A DNA stretch of 64,000 bases from Bacteroidota bacterium (GTDB lineage Bacteria > Bacteroidota > Bacteroidia > UBA4408): NCBI GenBank assembly GCA_016718805.1, contig JADKCP010000011.1, positions 248,001 through 312,000 of the forward strand, written 5' to 3'. Shown here piece after piece: positions 26,861-34,851 of the stretch. Made by a program: the position numbers and the translations under genes. Every line of letters starts with the position of its first letter. Positions within the stretch are counted from its first letter, which is position 1. Below the pieces are notes generated by a model that was given only the letters and a program-made list of their open reading frames with translations, did not search any database and had not been told where the DNA came from.

Positions 26861-28045
26861 ATGAAAAAAGCAGTATTAGTACTTGCTCTTACAAGTATCA
26901 GTAGTTTCAGCATTGCACAAAACAAAAATGTAGTAAGTGCAATAAATTACCTGGGGTATTTTAATAAAGATAAAAATCCGGATGATTTAAGTGAAGCAAA
27001 AAAATACATCGATTTAGCGACTGAACATGAAGAAACTAAAACGAAAGCCAAAATGTGGATTAACCGTGCGCAGATTTATCAAGCCATCAGCGATAATTCT
27101 AAGGATGAAAAAATCAGTGCTTTAAGTCCTAATCCCTTAGATGAAGCAGCTAAGGCTTATCAATTAACCATGAAATACGACGATAAAAAGGCTTATCCTG
27201 AGGCAAAAGGCAATTTGATGTATTGTGCGAATTCCTTTCTTAATTCAGGTGTTGCTTTTTTTAATGCAAAAGATTATGGTAAAGCTGTTGATTGTTTTGA
27301 AAAATCGATAGTAATTAACAAGGAAAGCTTTTCTAAAATCGACTCAAATGCTATTTTTAATGCAGCATTAGCAGCCGATAGAGGAAACATGACGGATAAA
27401 GCTAAAAACTATTTTCAGCAATTAATAGATATGAATTATGGAGGTGCTGAAGAAGGTTCTCGCAATTACAGTATGTTGGCAGCTATTTATTCGAAGGAAA
27501 AAAATGACGATAAATACCTTGCTACCATTGCTGCAGGAAGAAAAGCTTTTCCGAACGATAAGGATTTAATTATTGAAGAATTGAATTATTACTTAAAAGC
27601 TGGAAAGGACAAAGAAGCACTTGCAAACCTTGAATTGGCAATTAAAAATGACCCCAACAACCAAACCTTGCATTTTGCATTAGGAACCATTTACGATAAA
27701 TTAGAACAAACCGATAATGCTGAAGCTGCCTATAAAAAAGCCATTGAAATAAAAACCGATTATTTTGATGCGCTTTATAATTTAGGAGCTTTGTACTTTA
27801 ATAAAGGTGCTAAGTTGACCAGTTTAGCCAACGATATAAAAGACGATGCAAAATACAAAGTAGCAATGCAAAAAGTAGATGATGTTTTTAAACAATCATT
27901 ACCCTTTTTAGAAAAGGCCGAACAAGTTGGAACCGATGATAAAGCAACATTTAAAGATTTGTTAAATACTTTGAAATCATTGTATGCGCGCACTGAACAA
28001 ACAGATAAAATGAATGCCATTAAAGAAAAATTGAAAAATTATTAA
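26861..28045 (+). CDS. Secreted/periplasmic tetratricopeptide-repeat protein
   Basis: A 394-residue protein with a cleavable signal peptide (MKKAVLVLALTSISSFSIAQ). At least four TPR units follow, the clearest being DYGKAVDCFEKSIVINKES, KEALANLELAIKNDPNNQTLHFALGTIYDK and DNAEAAYKKAIEIKTDYFDALYNLGALYFNKG. It is probably a periplasmic or outer-membrane scaffold. No enzymatic motif is present. It starts 27 bp after gyrA with no visible terminator between, so gyrA read-through could express it. A small secreted protein follows 40 bp downstream. Confidence 0.85.
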   Translation: MKKAVLVLALTSISSFSIAQNKNVVSAINYLGYFNKDKNPDDLSEAKKYIDLATEHEETKTKAKMWINRAQIYQAISDNSKDEKISALSPNPLDEAAKAYQLTMKYDDKKAYPEAKGNLMYCANSFLNSGVAFFNAKDYGKAVDCFEKSIVINKESFSKIDSNAIFNAALAADRGNMTDKAKNYFQQLIDMNYGGAEEGSRNYSMLAAIYSKEKNDDKYLATIAAGRKAFPNDKDLIIEELNYYLKAGKDKEALANLELAIKNDPNNQTLHFALGTIYDKLEQTDNAEAAYKKAIEIKTDYFDALYNLGALYFNKGAKLTSLANDIKDDAKYKVAMQKVDDVFKQSLPFLEKAEQVGTDDKATFKDLLNTLKSLYARTEQTDKMNAIKEKLKNY

Positions 28046-28085
28046 TTCAATTTTCTATAAATAAACAATAAAACAGAACTACAGA

Positions 28086-28373
28086 ATGAAAAAAATAACC
28101 TTAATCTTAACTCTTGTTGTACTAAGTTTTGCTGCTATTGCTGCAGGAGATCATTTAGGAAAACCGCAACAAGTGGATGGTCTAAATGTGTACATCATGA
28201 GCGAGCCGGTTGATGGCTATTACAAACTTGGGCAAGTTGGTTCGGGCACCAGTTCAAAGCTCAACGACATGCTGAAACAAGCCATTAAAAATGTAAAAAA
28301 GCAATACCCTGATGCCGATGGAATTATTTTCGACACAGAAAAAAATCTGGGTTACGGCATTAAATTCAAATAA
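28086..28373 (+). CDS. Small secreted protein of unknown function
   Basis: A 95-residue protein with a signal peptide (MKKITLILTLVVLSFAAIAAGDH) and a mature part of about 75 residues. The mature part has two short beta-prone segments (NVYIMSEPVDGYYKLGQV, DADGIIFDTEKNLGYGIKF) around a basic helix (KLNDMLKQAIKNVKKQY). There are no cysteines. I do not recognise the family. It follows the TPR gene in the same direction and is closed by a strong terminator, so it is probably the last gene of a gyrA-TPR-small protein transcript. Confidence 0.7.
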   Translation: MKKITLILTLVVLSFAAIAAGDHLGKPQQVDGLNVYIMSEPVDGYYKLGQVGSGTSSKLNDMLKQAIKNVKKQYPDADGIIFDTEKNLGYGIKFK

Positions 28374-28388
28374 TAAGTAGAATAAAAA

Positions 28389-28424
28389 GAAAGCCTCAAT
28401 CATTGCTGATTGAGGCTTTTTTTT
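28389..28424 (+). terminator. Rho-independent terminator after small secreted protein gene
   Basis: AAGCCTCAATCA (28391-28402) pairs perfectly with TGATTGAGGCTT (28407-28418) around a TTGC loop and is followed by a T run. It is a 12-bp perfect stem, a strong terminator. Confidence 0.92.
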
Positions 28425-28720
28425 GCTTAATAAATCGGACTGAAATTAATAATTCAACCCAACTAAACTCTTCTCGAATTCATAAACAGTTTTCTTTATT
28501 CTTTAACTTAAAAGCTCCCAGACAACTCGTCCGCGTTTGTAACGCGGATGCACTAAATTTGCGTTTGTAACGCAATAAACAAAAATACAATTTTTGCTTC
28601 TCATCTCACAAATCGCCCATATTTGCAACCGACAACCTTTCCACGTTTGCAACGCAATAAATAAAATACTGCTTATAGCCAATTTTAGAGCTAACTTCAA
28701 ATCATTTAGATTTGTTTTAT

Positions 28721-28956
28721 GTGAGGCTGTGGAAATAGTAAAATATTAATTAGTTATGCGTTAAAAACGTGGATAAGTAAGGATTATTTTATTAAATGGA
28801 ATTTGTAGTTTAATGCGTTACAAACGCATATTTTAAAACATCCGCGTTACAAACGCGGACGAGTTGTGTGAGGCTGTGGAAATAGTAAAATATTAATTAG
28901 TTATGCGTTACAAACGCATATTTTAAAACATCCGCGTTACAAACGCGGACGAGTTG
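28721..28956. repeat. 147-bp-offset duplication inside the REP cluster
   Basis: A block beginning GTGAGGCTGTGGAAATAG occurs at 28721 and again at 28868 and runs through the ATTAATTAGTTATGCGTTA segment. In the second copy it continues into an intact hairpin pair, while in the first the palindrome is degenerate (GCGTTAAAAACGT). This looks like local tandem duplication with later decay of one copy. Confidence 0.7.
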
Positions 28957-28983
28957 TGGGCGTTACAAAAGCGGACGAGTTGT

Positions 28984-29124
28984 GGGAATTTATTGTTGAA
29001 TGCGTTAAAAACGCTTATTTTAAAACATCCGCGTTACAAACGCGGACGAGTTGTGGGAATTTATTGTTGAATGCGTTACAAACGCATATTTTAAAACATC
29101 CGCGTTACAAACGCAGACGAGTTG
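28984..29124. repeat. 71-bp tandem duplication at the lon-proximal end of the REP cluster
   Basis: The unit GGGAATTTATTGTTGAATGCG plus both hairpins occurs at 28984-29054 and again, shifted by 71 bp, up to 29124. The two differ at only a few positions (for example AAAAACGCTT against ACAAACGCAT). Such high identity implies a recent duplication. Confidence 0.7.
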
Positions 29125-29146
29125 AGGATGAGTGAAAAAAAAAGTT

Positions 29147-31642
29147 TTAATTTTTTACCTTACTCTCCTTTTCCTTTTTAACACTCATATCTAAAGGATT
29201 TTTAACCTTCTCGTTTAAAAGTGCCAATTCAATAACCTGTCGCATTTCGGATACATAGTGAAAACTTAAATCGGAAATGTAGTCCGGATTAATTTCTTGT
29301 ATATCCTTTTTATTTTCTTCTGAGAGAATTATTTCTTTGATGTTTGCTCGTTTTGCTGCAAGAATTTTTTCTTTGATCCCTCCTACCGGTAAAACTTTTC
29401 CACGCAAAGTTATTTCACCGGTCATGGCAAGTTGCTTCTTTACTTTACGTTGAGTAAATGCCGATGCCAATGCTGTAAGCATGGTTATTCCGGCCGATGG
29501 TCCATCCTTTGGAGTTGCTCCTTCAGGCACATGCACATGCACATTCCATTCATCAAAAACAGCCGGTTCAATTCCGAATTCGTTGCAATGCGATTTTAAA
29601 AATTCCAAAGCAATTACAGCCGATTCCTTCATTACATCCCCTAAATTTCCTGTTAACGTTAATTTACCACCGCTCTTTCCTTTGCTCAAACTAACTTCAA
29701 TAAACAATATATCACCTCCTACCGAGGTCCATGCCAAGCCCGTTACAACGCCTGCTACTTCATTATCCTGGTATTTGTCTTTGTGAAAAAATGCAGCTCC
29801 CAGTGATTTCTTAATGTCGTCGTTAGTTAATTTAAGGTTGTATTTATTTTTCATAGCAATTGCTTTAGCAATGTGTCGCACCACTTTAGCTATTTGCTTT
29901 TCAAGACCTCTTACGCCCGATTCGCGGGTATAATCTTCAATAATTTTTTCAATAATTTTTTCCTCAAAAACCACTTGGCTTTTCTTAATTCCGTGTTCTT
30001 CCAATTGCTTTGGAATTAAGTGCCGCTTAGCAATTTCTATTTTTTCTTCAACTGTATAACCGGTAACATCAATAATTTCGAGTCGGTCGCGTAAAGCTGG
30101 CTGAATAGTGCTTAATGAATTTGCTGTAGCAATAAACATAACCTTACTTAAATCGTAATCCATTTCAACAAAATTATCGTAAAAGGCATTGTTTTGCTCA
30201 GGATCCAGCACTTCCAACAAAGCTGAGGACGGATCGCCATGAAAATGATTTCCAACCTTATCTATTTCATCTAAAATAAAAACAGGATTAGATGATTTTG
30301 CTTTTTTAATGTTTTGTAAAATTCGTCCTGGCATTGCACCAATATAGGTTTTACGATGACCGCGTATTTCAGCTTCATCACGCAAACCACCTAAACTCAT
30401 TCGCACAAATTTTCGTCCCAATGCAGTAGCAATAGATTTTCCTAAAGAAGTTTTTCCAACTCCCGGAGGGCCATACAAACAAAGTATAGGCGATTTCATA
30501 TTCCCTTTGAGTTTCAATACTGCCAGGTGTTCTAAAATTCGGTCCTTAACTTTATCTAAGCCATAATGATCATTGTCTAAAATTCGTTGTGCTTTGCGAA
30601 GGTCAAATTTGTCTTTTGTGTATTCGCCCCAAGGTAAATCAAGTAACAATTCGAGGTAATTCATTTGCACCGAATATTCAGCAGCATTGGGATGTATGCG
30701 CTTCATTTTATCGAGCTCCTTTTTAAAAATAGTCTCTACTTCCTTGCTCCATTTTTTCTTCTTGGCCTTCTCCTCCATTTCTTTCACACTCTCATCCACA
30801 GGATTGCCTCCAAGTTCTTCCTGTATAGTTTTGAGTTGCTGATTTAAGAAATAATCGCGTTGCTGTTTATCTAAATCGGTTTTAACTTTCGACTGAATTT
30901 GATTTTTCAATTCCAGCATTTGCAGCTCCTTGGTAAGAAAACCCAACACCAAAGTTGCGCGTTCCGTTAAGTCTGATACCTCCATAATTTTTTGCTTATC
31001 GGCTACAGTTGCATTCATGTTGCTCGAAATAAAATTGATGAGGAAACTAGGACTTTCAATATTTTTAATAGCAAAAGCAGCCTCCGAAGGAATTTGTGGC
31101 GACTGTTTGATGATTTGCAATGCTAAATCTTTTAACGAACTGTAAAGAGCATCAAATTCCTTATCACCTTTAGCCGGTTTGCTTTCGGTAAAAGGAGTAA
31201 CACTGGCTTTTAAATAAGGATCAGTTTGGGTAATTTCGTTTAAACTAAAGCGTTTTTTCCCTTGTATAATAACAGTTGTATTACCATCGGGCATGCGCAG
31301 CATGCGAATTATAAAAGCTACAGTGCCTATTTTATTTAGTTCATCAAAGCTAGGATCTTCAATCTTATCGTCTTTTTGTGAAACAACACCAATTATTTTA
31401 TCAGACTTGTATGCATCCTTAATTAATTTGATGGATTTATCACGGCCAACAGTTATAGGAATTACCACCCCAGGAAACAAAACAGTATTTCGTAAAGGCA
31501 ATATAGAAAGCACTTCCGGAATGTTTTCGGAATTCATTTGCTCTTCGTCTTCGCTGGTCAACAAGGGTATAAAGTCATTGTCACGCTCATCGTCGATGAT
31601 GTTATTTAGTTGTAGGTTATTAAATTCGAAATTATCGCTCAT
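29147..31642 (-). CDS. lon: ATP-dependent protease La (Lon)
   Basis: An 831-residue AAA+ serine protease degrading misfolded and regulatory proteins in the cytoplasm. It has an N-terminal LON substrate-binding domain (about 42-235, LSILPLRNTVLFPGVVIPI), then a coiled-coil region (QQRDYFLNQQLKTIQEELGG). The AAA+ domain shows Walker A GPPGVGKTS and Walker B PVFILDEIDK, with arginine-finger context. The C-terminal protease domain carries the Ser-Lys dyad, Ser in DGPSAGITM and Lys in GGIKEKILAAKRA. Its 3' end runs directly into the REP cluster, whose last hairpin starts about 23 bp after the stop and may act as the transcript's 3' structure. Confidence 0.97.
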   Translation of the reverse strand: MSDNFEFNNLQLNNIIDDERDNDFIPLLTSEDEEQMNSENIPEVLSILPLRNTVLFPGVVIPITVGRDKSIKLIKDAYKSDKIIGVVSQKDDKIEDPSFDELNKIGTVAFIIRMLRMPDGNTTVIIQGKKRFSLNEITQTDPYLKASVTPFTESKPAKGDKEFDALYSSLKDLALQIIKQSPQIPSEAAFAIKNIESPSFLINFISSNMNATVADKQKIMEVSDLTERATLVLGFLTKELQMLELKNQIQSKVKTDLDKQQRDYFLNQQLKTIQEELGGNPVDESVKEMEEKAKKKKWSKEVETIFKKELDKMKRIHPNAAEYSVQMNYLELLLDLPWGEYTKDKFDLRKAQRILDNDHYGLDKVKDRILEHLAVLKLKGNMKSPILCLYGPPGVGKTSLGKSIATALGRKFVRMSLGGLRDEAEIRGHRKTYIGAMPGRILQNIKKAKSSNPVFILDEIDKVGNHFHGDPSSALLEVLDPEQNNAFYDNFVEMDYDLSKVMFIATANSLSTIQPALRDRLEIIDVTGYTVEEKIEIAKRHLIPKQLEEHGIKKSQVVFEEKIIEKIIEDYTRESGVRGLEKQIAKVVRHIAKAIAMKNKYNLKLTNDDIKKSLGAAFFHKDKYQDNEVAGVVTGLAWTSVGGDILFIEVSLSKGKSGGKLTLTGNLGDVMKESAVIALEFLKSHCNEFGIEPAVFDEWNVHVHVPEGATPKDGPSAGITMLTALASAFTQRKVKKQLAMTGEITLRGKVLPVGGIKEKILAAKRANIKEIILSEENKKDIQEINPDYISDLSFHYVSEMRQVIELALLNEKVKNPLDMSVKKEKESKVKN

Positions 31643-31925
31643 ATGGGTTTAAGTCAGTTTGGCACAGATTGGTTTAAAATATTAAGTCAATTCTCTAAAT
31701 ATACTGTGTTATCAGCAATTTAATAAAATGAGCTAGGTACAAGGCAATGCTTGTGCCAAGCGCAAAATGGCAGAAATCGCTGGTTGCATTGTATTTTTTT
31801 TCATCTTTGCGGCAGTAAAAAATTCTGTTGTTTTTGCATCAAAACATAAATACCGATGCAAGGAATTATTAAATTATTCATCCACAAATATCTAACAAGT
31901 AAAATACTTAATTCACCAAACAAAA

Positions 31926-32822
31926 ATGAGCATGAAAGAAATAGCTGTAATAGGATCAGGAACAATGGGCAATGGCATTGCACATACCTTTGCACAAAAT
32001 GGATACAAGGTAAATTTAATTGATATATCTCAAGATGCACTCAATCGCGCTTTAGAAACAATAGGTAAAAATTTAGACCGCATGCTGGCAAAAGGCAGCA
32101 TTACTGAAGCCGATAAAGCGTCTACCTTAGCCAATATCAGCACCAATACCAAGATGGCCGATGGTGTTAAAACGGTTGATTTGGTGGTAGAAGCAGCTAC
32201 CGAGAACATGGAAATAAAACTTTCTATTTTCAAAGAGCTAGATAAACTGTGTAAGCCATCTGCTATTTTATCGAGCAATACTTCCTCAATATCCATTACT
32301 AAAATTGCCTCGGTAACTGGTCGTCCCGACAAGGTTATTGGTATGCACTTTATGAATCCTGTACCCTTGATGAAATTAGTTGAAGTAATAAGAGGTTACA
32401 GTACATCGGATGAAGTATGTACACAAATAATGGGGCTGTCGAATAGTCTACATAAAATACCGGTTGAAGTGAATGATTATCCGGGATTTGTGGCAAACCG
32501 AATATTAATGCCTATGATAAACGAAGCTATTTACAGCTTATATGAAGGAGTTGCAGGTGTTGACGAAATTGATCAGGTTATGAAACTTGGAATGGCGCAT
32601 CCTATGGGACCATTGCAATTGGCTGATTTTATTGGATTGGATGTATGTTTATCGATATTAAATGTATTGCATACCGGTTTTGGAAATCCGAAATATGCGC
32701 CTTGTCCTTTGTTGGTAAATATGGTTACAGCTGGGAACTTAGGCAGTAAATCGGGACAAGGATTTTACACTTATGTAAAAGGAAGCAAAGAGTTGAATGT
32801 AGCGCCATTATTTAAAAAATAA
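31926..32822 (+). CDS. hbd: 3-hydroxybutyryl-CoA (3-hydroxyacyl-CoA) dehydrogenase
   Basis: A 298-residue NAD(P)-dependent enzyme interconverting 3-hydroxyacyl-CoA and acetoacetyl-CoA in butyrate, PHB or beta-oxidation chemistry. The Rossmann loop is GSGTMGNGIAH (10-20). The substrate/catalytic motif SSNTSSISIT holds Ser/Asn, the catalytic H141 is in GMHFMNPVPLMKLVE with its Glu partner at 153, and the C-terminal dimer domain has HPMGPLQLADFIGLD. A second in-frame ATG two codons in (31932) is an equally good start. It has a roughly 280-bp leader region with a CATCTTTG box at 31802-31809 that approximates a -7 element. It stands alone, without crotonase or thiolase partners. Confidence 0.93.
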   Translation: MSMKEIAVIGSGTMGNGIAHTFAQNGYKVNLIDISQDALNRALETIGKNLDRMLAKGSITEADKASTLANISTNTKMADGVKTVDLVVEAATENMEIKLSIFKELDKLCKPSAILSSNTSSISITKIASVTGRPDKVIGMHFMNPVPLMKLVEVIRGYSTSDEVCTQIMGLSNSLHKIPVEVNDYPGFVANRILMPMINEAIYSLYEGVAGVDEIDQVMKLGMAHPMGPLQLADFIGLDVCLSILNVLHTGFGNPKYAPCPLLVNMVTAGNLGSKSGQGFYTYVKGSKELNVAPLFKK

Positions 32823-32839
32823 ACAGAAAAAGCGGACAT

Positions 32840-32878
32840 AAAAAAGAGGCTGAATCGGTTGATTCAGCCTCTTTTTTT
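32840..32878 (+). terminator. Terminator between hbd and siaC
   Basis: AAAAAGAGGCTGAATC (32841-32856) pairs with GATTCAGCCTCTTTTT (32861-32876) around GGTT. It is a long perfect stem with A and T flanks, so it probably serves both convergent operons. Confidence 0.92.
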
Positions 32879-32891
32879 ATAGAACAAAATT

Positions 32892-33275
32892 TTATCCTTC
32901 GCTTAAAACCATTTTAAATGGGATATTGATAATGGCTTGATAATCTTCGCCTGCTTCGAGCATATCTTCATCATCTTCTTCATAATGCCAGTTAATAACA
33001 ACTTCACTACTACCACCTTTGTGAATGCTTTCGAGCTTTTTAAACACATCCAAAATGCACTTTGACGAGCTGGTATTGAAATATTCTAAATGAATATTCA
33101 CATCGGTAACTTTTTGAGGTTTTCCTGAATATTTATCCAACCAATCAACTAAAGGTTTGTAAAACTCAATGGAGTTTTCAGGAATGGAGCGTCCTTTAAT
33201 TTCTAAAAAACCTTTATCCCAATCAAATTTAATAGTAGGTGTTTTGGGTGATCCTTCAATAAGTAATGTTTCCAT
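32892..33275 (-). CDS. siaC: SiaC family regulatory phosphoprotein (DUF1987)
   Basis: A 127-residue member of the SiaC/DUF1987 family. In Pseudomonas aeruginosa, SiaC is phosphorylated on Thr68 by SiaB and dephosphorylated by SiaA, and its unphosphorylated form activates the diguanylate cyclase SiaD. Here the family signature FDWDKGFLEIKGRSIPEN (17-34) is followed by HLEYFNTSSSKCILD, and the Thr of FNTSSSK falls at residue 68, matching the phosphosite. It starts 9 bp after siaB, so the two are co-expressed. No SiaA phosphatase or SiaD cyclase is in this window, so the downstream target is unknown. Confidence 0.88.
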   Translation of the reverse strand: METLLIEGSPKTPTIKFDWDKGFLEIKGRSIPENSIEFYKPLVDWLDKYSGKPQKVTDVNIHLEYFNTSSSKCILDVFKKLESIHKGGSSEVVINWHYEEDDEDMLEAGEDYQAIINIPFKMVLSEG

Positions 33276-33284
33276 GATATTTAT

Positions 33285-33836
33285 TTAATTTGAGATTTTA
33301 ATATTTAAACTAAAAAAAGAGTATTTATCATCTGCAACCATAAAATTATAATTCAATTTTTGACCAGATTTTCGGGCTATATCAATCATTCCTAAACCTC
33401 CTCCTCCTTTTTCGGAAAAGGTATCGTTGTTTAAAATTTCTTTATAATACTCTTTTAATTCTTCCTTCGTCATTTCATTGATGCGATCGAGTTTAACTTT
33501 TAAGTTTTCAACGTTAGAAGTTAAAATATAGTTACCAGTTATAATGCTGTATTCATTATCTACTTTTCCAATCATAAAAATAGCCGATCGAGAAACAACT
33601 TCATTAGAATCATCGCTAAATGAGACTTCATCCATGTGATGATACAAGTTTTGCAGGCACTCCACCAAAACATTGTAGACCTTCTTTTTTACTTTGGGCT
33701 CTTCTTGAAGGTTGTCGAGCTTGGATTCCATGATTTGCAAAATGGAAGTGAGCAGTTCGGATGTAATGTCACCTTTAAATGAGAGCATAATTTTATTACG
33801 ATCCATCTTATCGTAAAAATCATAGATATCAACCAT
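33285..33836 (-). CDS. siaB: SiaB family protein kinase (DUF6272)
   Basis: A 183-residue GHKL-type ATPase resembling anti-sigma-factor kinases. It has an N-box-like helix (KKKVYNVLVECLQNLYHHMDE, about 50-70) and a glycine-rich ATP lid (EKGGGGLGMIDIARKSGQKLNY, about 143-164). The opening MVDIYDFYDKMDRNKIMLSFKGDIT matches the SiaB family. It would phosphorylate the adjacent SiaC. No membrane segment is visible, so it is cytoplasmic. The operon is siaB-siaC only, with ATG at 33836 and an AT-rich 243-bp upstream region shared with the divergent methyltransferase gene. Confidence 0.85.
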   Translation of the reverse strand: MVDIYDFYDKMDRNKIMLSFKGDITSELLTSILQIMESKLDNLQEEPKVKKKVYNVLVECLQNLYHHMDEVSFSDDSNEVVSRSAIFMIGKVDNEYSIITGNYILTSNVENLKVKLDRINEMTKEELKEYYKEILNNDTFSEKGGGGLGMIDIARKSGQKLNYNFMVADDKYSFFSLNIKISN

Positions 33837-34055
33837 CCTAAAAATTGATTTAGTTAAATATTTTTCAGTGCTACATCCATCTTCAAATCAGCATCTAGTA
33901 GCAAATGTAAATATTTGTGTAAATAAAAACATCGGCTAAAGTATAATTTATTTACAATAAATTGTTACTAACTCTGAAAAAAAATGAATTTCTTATACCG
34001 CTATCAGCATAATTTTAATTTACAAATGATATAATTCGATTGATTTTAAAAAAAT

Positions 34056-34063
34056 TACATTTG
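34056..34063 (+). promoter_or_regulatory. -7 box TACATTTG upstream of the methyltransferase gene
   Basis: TACATTTG matches TAnnTTTG and lies 16 bp before the GTG start. The predicted leader is only about 10 nt, which argues for the GTG at 34080 as the true start and for near-leaderless translation. Confidence 0.55.
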
Positions 34064-34079
34064 CCTTTCAACTACACCC

Positions 34080-34820
34080 GTGCGAAACAAGAAAATACAT
34101 TGGTTTGAAAACTGGTTCGATTCACCTTATTATCATCTGTTGTATCAAAACAGAGATACTGATGAAGCGCATCATTTTATAAGTAACCTAACAGCACATC
34201 TGCAACTTAAACCTAATGCAAAATTGCTCGATTTAGCTTGTGGTAAAGGAAGGCATAGTATTTACTTTTCGAAAAACAATTTTATAACCACCGGAATCGA
34301 TTTATCAGCACAAAGTATTCGCTATGCCGAGCAGTTTGAAAATGAGTTTCTATCGTTTTTTATTCACGATATGAGGAAGCCTTTTCGGATAAATTATTTT
34401 GACGTGGTGATGAATTTATTTACCAGTTTCGGATATTTCGAAAATGAAAAAGATAATTTTCGCACCCTACAAGCTGCAGCAATGTCTCTAAAACCGGGAG
34501 GTTTACTAATTATCGATTTTATGAATGCTGAAAAGGCGGTAAAAGAAATTCAGGCTTATGAGGAAAAAAAAGTATGTGATATAGTGTTCCACATCCAAAA
34601 AAAAATCGTGAACCAGTTTTTGGTAAAGGAAATTAACTTTACTGATAATGACGAAGAATTTTATTTTACCGAAAGCGTAAAGACGCTCAATTTAAAAAAT
34701 TTCGAAAACTATTTTACTGCTTGTGGATTGGTACTAAAAGAACATTTTGGTAGCTATGATTTATGTCCATTCGACCAAGATAAATCAGAACGATTAATAC
34801 TAATAGCACAGAAGAAATAA
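34080..34820 (+). CDS. Class I SAM-dependent methyltransferase
   Basis: A 246-residue methyltransferase starting at GTG; no ATG occurs before the conserved region, and a -7 box sits 16 bp upstream. Motif I is LLDLACGKGRHSIYFSKN (about 49-66), with the acidic ribose-binding residue in TTGIDLSAQSI. Motif IV is FDVVMNLFTSFGYF, and LKPGGLLIIDFMN is the post-motif strand. The N-terminal WFENWFDSPYYHLLYQNRD segment marks a Bacteroidota subfamily of unknown substrate. No partner gene indicates its role. It is convergent with the giant repeat protein, 31 bp away. Confidence 0.85.
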   Translation: MRNKKIHWFENWFDSPYYHLLYQNRDTDEAHHFISNLTAHLQLKPNAKLLDLACGKGRHSIYFSKNNFITTGIDLSAQSIRYAEQFENEFLSFFIHDMRKPFRINYFDVVMNLFTSFGYFENEKDNFRTLQAAAMSLKPGGLLIIDFMNAEKAVKEIQAYEEKKVCDIVFHIQKKIVNQFLVKEINFTDNDEEFYFTESVKTLNLKNFENYFTACGLVLKEHFGSYDLCPFDQDKSERLILIAQKK

Positions 34821-34851
34821 GGTTTCATCTGTGCTATCAGTAAAAAATAAG

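Larger units (their letters stand above)
28523..29124. repeat. Cluster of REP-like paired palindromes bounded by inverted copies
   Basis: This is the main content of the 773-bp gene-free stretch 28374-29146. The core is a hairpin CCGCGTT-ACA-AACGCGG within a 28-mer running CATCCGCG...GACGAGTTG. Plus-orientation copies lie at 28839-28866, 28929-28956, 29026-29053 and 29097-29124. One minus-orientation copy is at 28523-28550. Each plus copy is preceded 10 bp upstream by a second hairpin ATGCGTT-ACA-AACGCAT (28813-28829, 28903-28919, 29000-29016 degenerate, 29071-29087). Degenerate single units occur at 28561-28573, 28643-28655 and 28958-28982. The outermost copies are inverted with one mismatch in 28. 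Paired, orientation-marked palindromes in a convergent 3' intergenic position fit REP/BIME elements, usually spread by RAYT (Y1) transposases; none is encoded here. Confidence 0.8.

Noticed and set aside
26446..26925. A 159-codon minus-strand open frame across the end of gyrA
   Set aside because: It is antisense to gyrA and the start of the TPR gene. Its serine- and phenylalanine-rich composition is what antisense of acidic coding sequence gives.
28503..28700. A 65-codon open frame on the minus strand
   Set aside because: It lies across the REP-like palindromes and reads through their repeats. It has no start context or recognisable protein features.
28523..29124. A CRISPR array
   Set aside because: The repeats are palindromic pairs with conserved, not unique, sequence between them and unequal spacing (90, 97 and 71 bp). 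One copy is inverted and no cas gene is nearby.
31293..31652. A 119-codon plus-strand open frame inside lon
   Set aside because: It is the antisense shadow of the lon N-terminal domain.
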